Source: Ianthella basta (Eukaryota; Porifera; Demospongiae; Verongiida; Ianthellidae). From it: 64,000 nucleotides of DNA. Below, in pieces: positions 38,871-47,038 of the stretch. A program made the position numbers and the translations under genes. The DNA is taken from NCBI GenBank assembly GCA_964019415.1, contig OZ025876.1, forward strand, positions 4,583,293-4,647,292, in the 5' to 3' direction. The stretch's first letter is position 1. The number at the start of each line of letters is the position of its first letter. The notes under the pieces are model-generated. The model was not told the origin of the DNA, searched no databases, and worked only from the letters and a program-made list of their open reading frames with translations.

Positions 38871-41372
38871 AATTTCATTGGGTATGGGTGCATATACATA
38901 GAGTAATAAAGCAGCAGCTGTTAGAAGTACAACACACACTTCTTCTTGTAAGAAACAATCAAAAGGTCCCCCTTACTGTTCACGACTAGGTTGGTTGGTT
39001 CGTGTACCGTAAGAGAGTGAGTGAGCCCCCCATTCTTGTCAAAGACTGCGACACGATTGTTTGCATAATCTGCCACCAAAACACTGCCATTGGATGTGAC
39101 AGTGAGACTACGGGGATACTTCAAATGGCCGTTGCCAAACTCTCTGACATACTGGCCTTTAAGTGTGAAGACCTGAACTCGGCGGTTGTTTTGGTCACTG
39201 ACATACAGGTGATGACCATCGGGGGAGACGGCTAAACCAGAAGGATTCTTCAGCTCTCCCTTACCCTTTCCCCATGATCCAAAAGAGTAAAGTAGCTCTC
39301 CCTCTTGTGAGAAGACAGGAATGCGGTGATTGGATGTGTCTGCCACATAGACACAACCATTGTGTACCAATACATTGCAAGGATTTTGTAATTTCCCCTG
39401 TCCAATTGTCCTAATGACAGTGCCGTCATCTCCAAAAACGCTAACACAGTTGTTGTTTAGATTGGCTACATACAAGTGACCCTGTGCACTCACATCGACA
39501 CCACTTGGGTAGTTGAGTTGTGTGCTCCCCTTCCCATGCTGACCAAATGTCCTCACATGCCTCCTCTCAGCATCAAATACGTGAATTACAGAATTGTCAC
39601 AATCAGATGCGAAAATGCTACCATTCACTGGAGACACTGCAATGCCATACAGAACGCCCAGTCTTCGCGGAAACTGCAGTGACCCTTTGGTTTCGCTCAA
39701 ACACTGCACATCTCTTGTTGTTATCCAGCGGCCATTATGAAGGACTGCAGCAAGTGGTAGCACAGAAAAGGGGCTGCCACTGATGTGCTTCCCATTCACT
39801 AGAAAAGAGAGCTCACACTCCCCACTATACACTGCGTGGAACACGACCTCGTACTGTCCATTCTCCTTGTCTACCACCTTTGCTTTGATGGCTGGCCCTG
39901 GGAAAGGAGGTCTGGGGCAGAGGAAGGCCTGAACACGTTCACCTCCACTACTGCAAGGAATGTTGCTTCTGTCCACTGTAGTCAGGATGAACGCCACTGG
40001 AGGGTACTGACGAACAGCTTCGGGTTTAGGATCAACCGTGCAGTGGAGAGGGGAGGCACCATCTTGGATCAGGCCAAACTCCTTTATAGCTACCAGAAGA
40101 GTCTCCTCTTGTTGGGGTAGGAACTTCACCACTGAGGACACCAGGGTTGCACCAGCTCCTCCTCGACACTGTGAGGTGACTACAGATTGCTTCATGTGAG
40201 CCAGCTTCTTGTTAGCCACCACCTCATGACTGCTGCCACTGGTGAGAAGGAAAGAGAGGGTGCTCTGGGCTACAGCAAGGGACTCATCCACTTCATTGCA
40301 GCTCTGGGTCCTTGCAGTGAGGGAATGCCTTTTCTGGTCAGATGCAGTGGCAATTTGAATATGCATGTCTGCTTCTTTTTCGCTGAGCAGATCGTGTAAA
40401 CGTTGAAATATCTGCTTAGTTTCACAGTGTGCTTTCTCTGTTGCCTTGTCCACTGCTATTCTCTGGCTCTCCAGTATTGCTGCTGCCTTCCGGTACACCT
40501 CCCGACCATGCACAACTGCCTCTTTTGCTGCCACCAGACACTGGGTGTGCTGGGCCAATGCCGCTTTGTTCAGATACTTTGGTTGGTGTCCTAGATCCTT
40601 GGACACTGTGCAGGCTTGACACAGCAGAGTGTCGCAGTCCTCACAGCAGTATTTGAGAGGCTCACCCTCGTGGTAGGGGCAGGTGGTAGGGGTGACACTT
40701 AGTTGTGGAACAAGTGACGTCAGCTGCACAGATGGGGGAAGGGAGCGGAGCTCAGACACAGACTGCACTATGTGCTCCTCTGAGATTTTCTTACACATCA
40801 GCTGGTGTGCAGAATTGCATGATTGGCAAAGGAACTCCTTACAGTTTAAGCAGAGAACAATTGCAAGAGATGTGGGATTGTCACAGACGCTGTTGCTGCA
40901 CAGAACCGTTTCACCACTGGCTACCTTTTGAAGTAACTGGCGACCTTCAATGTGCTGTGCCAGAGCCATACAGCGAACAGGAACACACTGCACTTCTGTC
41001 GCTGCAGTGTATGAACGGCAGGTCCTAGAGTGGTACATGTGTTGAGCTTGAGGCGAGCAGGTGGAGGTGTCTCCACATTGAGGGCATTTGAGGCGGCCGT
41101 TTTGTTCCTCCACCCTCTCCAGACACTCCTTGCACACACAGTGCAGACAGCCAAGGAGGTGAGGATCTTTCACCTCACCCTTGCACTGCACACAGAGAAG
41201 GGAGGGCGCAATCGGATCGAACTCTCCTTCATCATACTCCTTGGCAAACTCGTACCTTCGCTCTGGGTCAAACGGCTCAGGTAAGCCATCGTCGGTTGCC
41301 ATTATCGAACCTGCAGCTATCGACTCTGATGTCTATAGCGTTGTCCCAGAAACCAGTTCTTCGTAGCTAAAT
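38871..41372 (-). repeat. Inverted segmental duplication, arm 2 (TRIM copy 2)
   Basis: Reverse-complement partner of 18160-20657. The two arms are separated by about 18.2 kb, so this is a large inverted repeat. Outside the arms the sequences are unrelated: intergenic repeat on one side, a retroelement fragment on the other. Confidence 0.85.
38921..41302 (-). CDS. TRIM-NHL protein with RING, B-boxes, filamin domain and NHL propeller (copy 2)
   Basis: A single-exon 793-residue paralogue of the protein at 18227, one lysine longer at the C-terminus (KKKCVLYF). All eight RING ligands, both B-boxes, the filamin domain and the NHL repeats are intact, so both copies should be functional ligases. By eye there are about 48 differences. 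Some 22 fall in the first 206 residues (for example KCQF versus RYEF, and EEEEFDAAAPF versus DEGEFDPIAPS), mostly between zinc ligands. The rest of the protein is much more conserved. The gene is co-oriented with the beta-helix array and lies between the 5' relic (41985-42148) and pseudogene B. Conserved frame and clustered changes suggest both copies are under selection. Confidence 0.93.
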   Translation of the reverse strand: MATDDGLPEPFDPERRYEFAKEYDEGEFDPIAPSLLCVQCKGEVKDPHLLGCLHCVCKECLERVEEQNGRLKCPQCGDTSTCSPQAQHMYHSRTCRSYTAATEVQCVPVRCMALAQHIEGRQLLQKVASGETVLCSNSVCDNPTSLAIVLCLNCKEFLCQSCNSAHQLMCKKISEEHIVQSVSELRSLPPSVQLTSLVPQLSVTPTTCPYHEGEPLKYCCEDCDTLLCQACTVSKDLGHQPKYLNKAALAQHTQCLVAAKEAVVHGREVYRKAAAILESQRIAVDKATEKAHCETKQIFQRLHDLLSEKEADMHIQIATASDQKRHSLTARTQSCNEVDESLAVAQSTLSFLLTSGSSHEVVANKKLAHMKQSVVTSQCRGGAGATLVSSVVKFLPQQEETLLVAIKEFGLIQDGASPLHCTVDPKPEAVRQYPPVAFILTTVDRSNIPCSSGGERVQAFLCPRPPFPGPAIKAKVVDKENGQYEVVFHAVYSGECELSFLVNGKHISGSPFSVLPLAAVLHNGRWITTRDVQCLSETKGSLQFPRRLGVLYGIAVSPVNGSIFASDCDNSVIHVFDAERRHVRTFGQHGKGSTQLNYPSGVDVSAQGHLYVANLNNNCVSVFGDDGTVIRTIGQGKLQNPCNVLVHNGCVYVADTSNHRIPVFSQEGELLYSFGSWGKGKGELKNPSGLAVSPDGHHLYVSDQNNRRVQVFTLKGQYVREFGNGHLKYPRSLTVTSNGSVLVADYANNRVAVFDKNGGLTHSLTVHEPTNLVVNSKGDLLIVSYKKKCVLYF

Positions 41373-41684
41373 CACTAGTATGACGCTTCTTTTCAAAGAC
41401 TACACCTAAAAGACAACTAAACCATGTTATTGATCGGGCAGGTCGACTCAGATAGTACGTAGAAGTCCTCTTCCGGGTCGACACCCGTCCTCTCCAGCCG
41501 ATTCGAAATCCGTAGTTGGCACAGGATGGCATAGACCGCAGCTGGTCGTTGGGCAATCTAATATTATTCACGCAGACTAAATCATATTCATGGACTAGGT
41601 GCAATATGATACGTGGAAACCAAGGAGAATCTGCCCAACCCACCAAAAGCAAAGCCGCCCGTAACAAAGTCTGCAACGGGTCAG
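41373..41684. other. Interval upstream of TRIM copy 2, no gene seen
   Basis: Unique-looking DNA between the end of the TRIM duplication arm and the reverse-transcriptase fragment. It may hold further degraded sequence of that retroelement, but no frame is convincing. Confidence 0.4.
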
Positions 41685-41985
41685 GAGCACAAGGCATTCA
41701 CTGACGACATGACAGTCTCCACAAAATCCCAGGCAGACCATCAAAAGGCCCTAGCTACATGACATCGACTCAGGCTGCAGTGACCTGGACTGAGACTGAA
41801 GCCTTCCAAGTGTGACTCAATGGTGCTTGACAAATTAAGGCAAGATTGTGCCCAAATCCACATTCCACCTGGCAGAAGGGGATACAAAATGCATCACGGA
41901 AGCCCCAATTAAGTTCCTGGGCCAAATCGTAACGAAGAACCAGACCCTTACCAAAAGGACAGCTAGCACCAAACTCAAAGACATC
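41685..41985 (+). mobile_element. Degenerate reverse-transcriptase fragment
   Basis: Plus-strand fragments read HKAFTDDMTVSTKSQADHQ, then, after a stop and a frame change, LRLKPSKCDSMVL, then APIKFLGQIVTKN. The FxDD catalytic core, the KPxKC block and the IKFLG block occur in the correct order for the palm and thumb of a reverse transcriptase of the type common in invertebrate retroelements. It is interrupted by stops and shifts, so it is a dead fragment. It abuts the beta-helix 5' relic at 41985. The element family cannot be fixed from this piece. Confidence 0.55.
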
Positions 41986-42148
41986 TGTGGAGCATCTGTC
42001 CATCCGTACATGGCTACTTTGATCACTGTCTGGCTCCACACATTGTCCAAGTGTCAAGAGAGAAGAGCAACTAGCAACGAAATGATCAGCCTTCAATTCA
42101 CATCTAGTCCTCTGGTCCTAATTCAGGCCCTGCATGTGAAGGACACAG
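41985..42148 (-). pseudogene. 5' relic of a beta-helix gene (signal-peptide end)
   Basis: On the minus strand this stretch aligns with the starts of copies A, C and D. It has the same CCTTCACATGCAG/GG acceptor (42130), a decayed signal peptide with an in-frame TGA after LLVALLS, then NVWSQTVIKVA and TDAPQ, where C and D have TVWSQTVIRVA and TDAPQC. Homology ends at 41985, exactly where the reverse-transcriptase fragment begins. It is probably the missing 5' end of copy B or of a lost copy, now separated from B by TRIM copy 2. Confidence 0.8.
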
Positions 42149-42232
42149 AGCTGGCCATGCAACTAATGCTAGAACGAGACTTGCATGTATAACCTATAGC
42201 TATGCAAGATAGCATACAGCACTGTGTAGGTG

Positions 42233-42403
42233 CAGTGGCGGATTAAGGGGGGATCCAGTGGTGCAAAGGAACCGTCGTTTTGCTGGTCTTATGTAGGATA
42301 TTGGGCAGAGTTTAGAGTGGTATATGGCGTGGTGGCAATACTTCAGGGTCACTGTGTGCATCTAATCACGTACGTTAGAACCCCCCAATCGGATTCGCCA
42401 CTG
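42233..42403. mobile_element. Small MITE with CAGTGGCG termini
   Basis: It starts CAGTGGCGGATT and ends with the approximate complement AATCGGATTCGCCACTG, giving terminal inverted repeats of about 12 bp. AGGTG stands on both sides, a possible 5-bp or longer target duplication. It is 171 bp with no coding capacity, so any transposition would need a transposase supplied from elsewhere. Confidence 0.65.
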
Positions 42404-42834
42404 AGGTGACTGCAGTTCAATGCATGTCATTTTGCACAAATATTATATCTTGACTTTTCCAGTTGTAAAAGAAGCTTTATATATGACTGCTAGCTGTATC
42501 CTAGTGTCGTGTTCGCTGGTGTTGGTTCACGTCAACCTGACCAGTGTACCGAACAATGAACAAGCCAATTCAATAGCAAAAACACTCAGGCAAAACAACC
42601 TACAATCTCAAAAGTGCAAACTACAGAACAGCACTAATACACGTGATCCACACCATATAAGTACATTACAGAAAGTTCTAAATGTGACCATCATGCCAAC
42701 CCATGCAACAAATCATAAAGAAACACTGAACAGAACAGGATACAACAGCATACAAATAATCATGCAAGCAACATCATAACATCCCTTCCCCCTTAACAAA
42801 AGCTGGGTAATAGTAAAAATCGAAGTCACATGAG
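42404..42834. other. Interval between MITE and gypsy remnant, no gene seen
   Basis: AT-rich. A 119-codon plus-strand frame starting at 42420 has no recognisable domains and is probably chance. Part of this interval could be the 3' end of the retroelement, but I could not identify an LTR. Confidence 0.4.
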
Positions 42835-44577
42835 TCAACAACAATATCTGTCCGGAGGTACCCTCGAACGTGTTGGGTACCGATGACGTGGAGATGCCAA
42901 CGTTGGCACAACTGTAGAATTGGTATTCGACACGGAGGCAGCTGGCTGAGGTGCCATTGGCAGTGAACTAGTGGCGGAATCACTAGTAGGAACAACTACT
43001 GCAGAAGTCAGATCTGCAGTCAGGGCAGCTGGTACACTGTCTTCCTCAGTACCCACAACGTCTGGTACTGGTACTGCAGTATCATCCACGGGCTCTGGCA
43101 ATGTCTCATGATCAGACAATTCAGATGACTCAGATCTCTTCCTGACGTGATCGTGATGGCGTTATGCCAAACCTTGAAAAGGCTGTTCCCAATTGGTGAA
43201 ATGTCTCAGATGATTCGGCTGCTGGAACATGGAATACCTCCAACCACTTTGTATGGGCGTCAATTAAGACCAAAAACAACTGACCAGCAATTGGCCCAGC
43301 ATAGTCTAGATGGATCCTAGACCATGGAGCACTTGGTCATGACCAGGGATGTAATGGGGCGGAAGGTGGCAAACCACGAGACTGCTGACACAATTCACAT
43401 TCTTTTGCCATACATTCAATTTGTGCATCCATACCAGGCCACCAAAAGAATGAACGTGCTAAACTCTTCATCTTCGCCATCCCTTGGTGCCCAGCATGTA
43501 GCTCCAAAAGTAGCTGCTTCCATCCTGGCTCTGGAACAACAACACGGGAACCCCATAGCACACAGCCATCTAGCAAGGACAGCTCCCCTCGCTTCAACCA
43601 GAATGGCTTCAATTGGGGGTCTTCTAAACAGTCTTCAGACCAGCCTTGCTTGGTCAACCGCCAGATTCTCGACATGACTGGATCTCGTCTGGTCCAGTTC
43701 TGTATCTGTGTGGCAGTCACAGGTGCTTCCTGGAGACCTTCCACTAAACAGACAATTTCTGCTGGTGATGGGGTGAATGGGGGCTCTTCTGGCAGTGGCA
43801 GCCTGCTCATGGCATCTGCATTCCCATGTTTGCCTGTGGGTTTAAAGGAAATAACATACTCATACATGGCCAAAGCCAATGCCCACCTTTGTATCCTGCC
43901 AGATGCCTGGGATGGTACTCCCTTGTGCTCATTGAAGAGCAAGAGAAGAGGCTTGTGATCCGTTTGGAGCGTATACTTCTTGGCGAAAAGGTATATAGTT
44001 GTGGAAGTTCTTCACATTGTACACACAAGCCAATGCTTCTCTTTCGATCTGAGAGTACTTGCGCTCCACATCTGTTAGTGAGCGAGACACAAAGGCAATT
44101 GAACATTCTGTACCATCCTGCATCTGATGTGATAACACAGTTCAAATACCATAGGAGGACGCGTTGCAGGCAAGCAGGAGAGGGAGGTCAGGGTCAAAGT
44201 GGACCAAAAGACCATATGATGTCAACAACTTCTTGGATGCCTGGAAGGCTTCCTCTCTCTTCTTGTTCCATGACCATGGTGTGTCATGGCGGAGTAGAGC
44301 ATACAAAGGGGCAAGCAGAGTAGCAAGATCAGGCAAGAACTTACTGTAATAGGTTAGTAGCCCCATGTAGGACTTGAGCTCTGAGGTGCACAGAGGTGGT
44401 GCACGTGGTGCTTCTTCAATGGCTCTGACTTTGTCTGGGTCGGTGTGCAGTCCTTGGGTGTCCACAATATGGCCAAGGTAGGCTACGGACTCAGCCATGA
44501 ATGCACGCTTGGTCATGCAACCGGAAGAGAGAGGAAGCCTTCCAGGCATCCAAGAAGTTGTTGACATCATCTAGCCA
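42835..44577 (-). mobile_element. Degenerate Ty3/gypsy-type retrotransposon pol remnant
   Basis: Read on the minus strand, the pieces occur in pol order. Late reverse transcriptase and the RNase H junction (AYLGHIVDTQGLHTD, SYMGLLTYYSKFLPDLATLL) come from 44570-44142. RNase H pieces (FVSRSLTDVERKYSQIEREA) come from about 44138-43930 in a shifted frame. The RNase H end and integrase H2C2 zinc finger (HAGHQGMAKMK, ECELCQQS) come from 43942-43337. A broken integrase core follows, then a tail ending RHRYPTRSRVPPDRY at 42835-43119. Gag, protease and most of the reverse transcriptase are missing, and frameshifts and stops occur throughout. No flanking LTRs are evident. The first 50 bases are an inverted copy of an internal segment. 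Confidence 0.88.
44218..44568. repeat. 44-bp inverted repeat inside the gypsy remnant
   Basis: 44218-44261 (starts GATGTCAACAACTTCTTGGA) recurs in reverse complement at 44525-44568 with no visible mismatch. One copy is normal pol sequence and the other is attached at the broken 5' end, as expected from a foldback or template-switch event during insertion or repair. Confidence 0.85.
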
Positions 44578-44771
44578 TTCCTGTAATAATAATAACCCTA
44601 AATCATGCCCCACCCAAAGCAAGCAGGATATTGTCTTGTAGCATAGCAACGCTGCAGCAGTGCTGCATGTGGCTACGGGGTGGTCTGCTCCTTCTCTATT
44701 GGCTGACTTAACTATATAGTCTTGGGTTTCTTTGACTTTAGCTGATTACATGTTCAATAGAATTATAAACA

Positions 44772-44881
44772 ATATAATGTAATATGAATTTGCAACAACC
44801 CTGCCAAAAAAGTAAAATTAATGATATTATTATTTATTTACTTTCCTGGCAGGGTTGTTGTAAATTCATATTACATTATGT
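44772..44881. repeat. AT-rich foldback element
   Basis: The arm TAATGTAATATGAATTTGCA continuing to CAACCCTGCCA is matched by its complement TGGCAGGGTTGTTG and onward to ATTACATTATG, around an AT-rich loop. Arms are about 35-45 bp with one or two mismatches. No gene. Confidence 0.8.
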
Positions 44882-45239
44882 AACAATTAATTCTATGACA
44901 GATTTGTATAAACACTATGACCAGTTAGATTATCATTTTTATATAGTACTTGGCTCCAAATCCTTATTAACATATTGAATTGTTCTACATGTGTCCCATT
45001 ATTTGTATAATTATAATCTGCACATTAATTCCATCACCTGTCTCTGTAACACGAATGGCCCAAAATACAAGTCTCCAGACACTGAAATACTAGCAACGGA
45101 ACTAGTATTGTAGCCACTAACGTAAATGAAATTTATAGCTGCTATTGAGGCCTGACAAGAATAGTTCAAACACTGGAGTCTAGCACACACTGACTGGTTT
45201 CATCAGGCAATGGTCGAGTGACTTATATGCGCAACATTT

Positions 45240-45850
45240 TGTAACAAGTGCTAGTTAATTACCTGTCAGGGATTCACAAGGTAATTCCCACGATCACAAT
45301 ATATTTACTTACAGCATTGCAAACCTCAGGATACTGTAAGATACGTACATGGATTAATTTGACTATTTGTCCACAGCTGAAAGAAGAATGCATAATATTA
45401 TTATACCATTGTACATGTACTGTATGCAAACACACTTTTGCTGTCTAGTGGAAAGTTTACTATGCAGTATAAACGACACCTGTAGCTGTGCCTGCAATGA
45501 TACAACACTGTGAAATGCGGGCATGGCATGGTTTGGGGCTGTCTACTTTGCAGTCTGACACCACATGTATGTGACTGGATGATGGTTAATAATACAATGT
45601 CATAACATAATAAGTATCATGAAAAGGCACGAGTGGCTAGGTAGGTCAGACATCACAAAGATTGCGTGTACAAATCTTATAATTATGTTGCAAAAGAGAA
45701 GGGAGGACAGCAAATGTTATACTATGATTATGACTATTGTACACAGCTCTGCTTCATGGCACTTCAATAATTAGACATAAGTCATTATGGAACCCTAGGC
45801 TTGTGCATTTGCGTAATTATATTGTCCACGACTGACAGCACTAGTGGCCA
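45240..45850. repeat. Intergenic repeat family, copy 5
   Basis: 45358-45610 is nearly identical to 38080-38330, including GAAATGCGGGCATGGCATGG and GTATGTGACTGGATGATGG. It lacks the first third of the unit, which appears separately at 45900. Confidence 0.75.
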
Positions 45851-45899
45851 CTCCATGATCAAGTTTTCTGACACTAATAAACAAATAATTTAAAATGCT

Positions 45900-46120
45900 C
45901 TGTTTCTAGCTTGGGCTGTATGCATTTGAGATGAGTAGCTATTTTATGATTGTTGCTTGCTGAGACACTGATAGCTCCAAGACTCCCATCCAACACAGCT
46001 GAGCAATCCATACAAGCTACATTTGACAGGGACTCACAAGGTAATTCCCAAGATCTGATTCATTATATTTATTATTGAGGGGACAGCTTTCACAACAGTG
46101 TAAACCACAAGGTATAGTAA
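45900..46120. repeat. Intergenic repeat family, copy 6 (partial)
   Basis: Shares TTTGAGATGAGTAGCTATTT, TGAGACACTGATAGCTCCA and CTCACAAGGTAATTCCCA with the other copies. More diverged than copies 2-5. Confidence 0.65.
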
Positions 46121-46215
46121 GTTTTTGTAACATGAATTTAATAGATGCACAAGTGCATGCAAGTTACCAGATTGGTACAAGTGCATAAAGCATTAAATTT
46201 TATATACATGTGATC

Positions 46216-46270
46216 GAGTGTGTGTGTGTGTGCGCGCGCGCGCGTGTGTATGTGCATGTGTGCATGCACG
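46216..46270. repeat. (TG)n/(CG)n tract
   Basis: Alternating TG then CG dinucleotides (TGTGTGTGCGCGCGCGCGTGTG), a sequence prone to Z-DNA. From here to 47038 I see no gene except the probable 3' untranslated region of copy C next to its stop codon. Confidence 0.85.
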
Positions 46271-47038
46271 CACATACTTTCATGTGTACGTGTGAGCCTG
46301 ATGACTTGCATGCATTATCTACTAGTATATGTACATGTGCATGAGTGTGTATGTATGTATATTTGCACTCGCACACTACTCTCTGGGCCAGTTACGCTCA
46401 ATGTGCTTTATGAGAATGTGAGATATATTGCTCTTAGTGTATGTGTATTTCATTACTTTACTACTTTGCTTTTTAATGCAATGGTGCAAGCCCTAGCTAG
46501 TGCAGCTGCTAGCTCTGCTTTGTCATCTCACACAGGGTCGGTAAAGCCCATGCATTAGAGTTAATTGCTCTTTGAATAGAAATTCCATTGTTTGTTGCTT
46601 TTGAATTACTTTAATTACTAGATACAGTTATTAACTCAATTCTTTTATTCATCCTCTGCAATAGATTGGGGTTCCACCTTTCAGAGAGGGAACACCACAG
46701 AAGTGCTTGGTACTGCTCCTGGTCTATGGCCAGGAGTAGAGATCTGCATGACTTCGTAACTATGTATGTGAAGTGAATAGTGCCTAAATTTTAGTTTTAG
46801 GTGCATCTGTGTGTTTAGCAGTTATTCGTAGATTATTATTGTAAGTTACACAGCATATTATACGTATTTGTCATAATACAGACTCAATATTTAGTGCTTG
46901 CCTGTATAAAATTATAACATTGACTGTTATGAATACATAACATGATTAAAAATATGGAAGAGTTGCAGTTTCTGCATAATCATTCACAGTATTGTATGTG
47001 CTTGTGTAAATGCATGCATGACTTGCACCAATGAGTTG

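Noticed and set aside
43337-44570. A functional retrotransposon polyprotein
   Set aside because: The pol order is recognisable but frames change at least twice, the integrase core is broken, and gag and LTRs are absent.
38090-45610. Direct repeats about 7.3 kb apart (38080-38330 and 45358-45610) as LTRs of a retrotransposon carrying TRIM copy 2
   Set aside because: The same unit also occurs at 32090-32900 without any retroelement, the ends do not show TG...CA or a target duplication, and the pol remnant lies off-centre and is broken. They fit an intergenic repeat family better.
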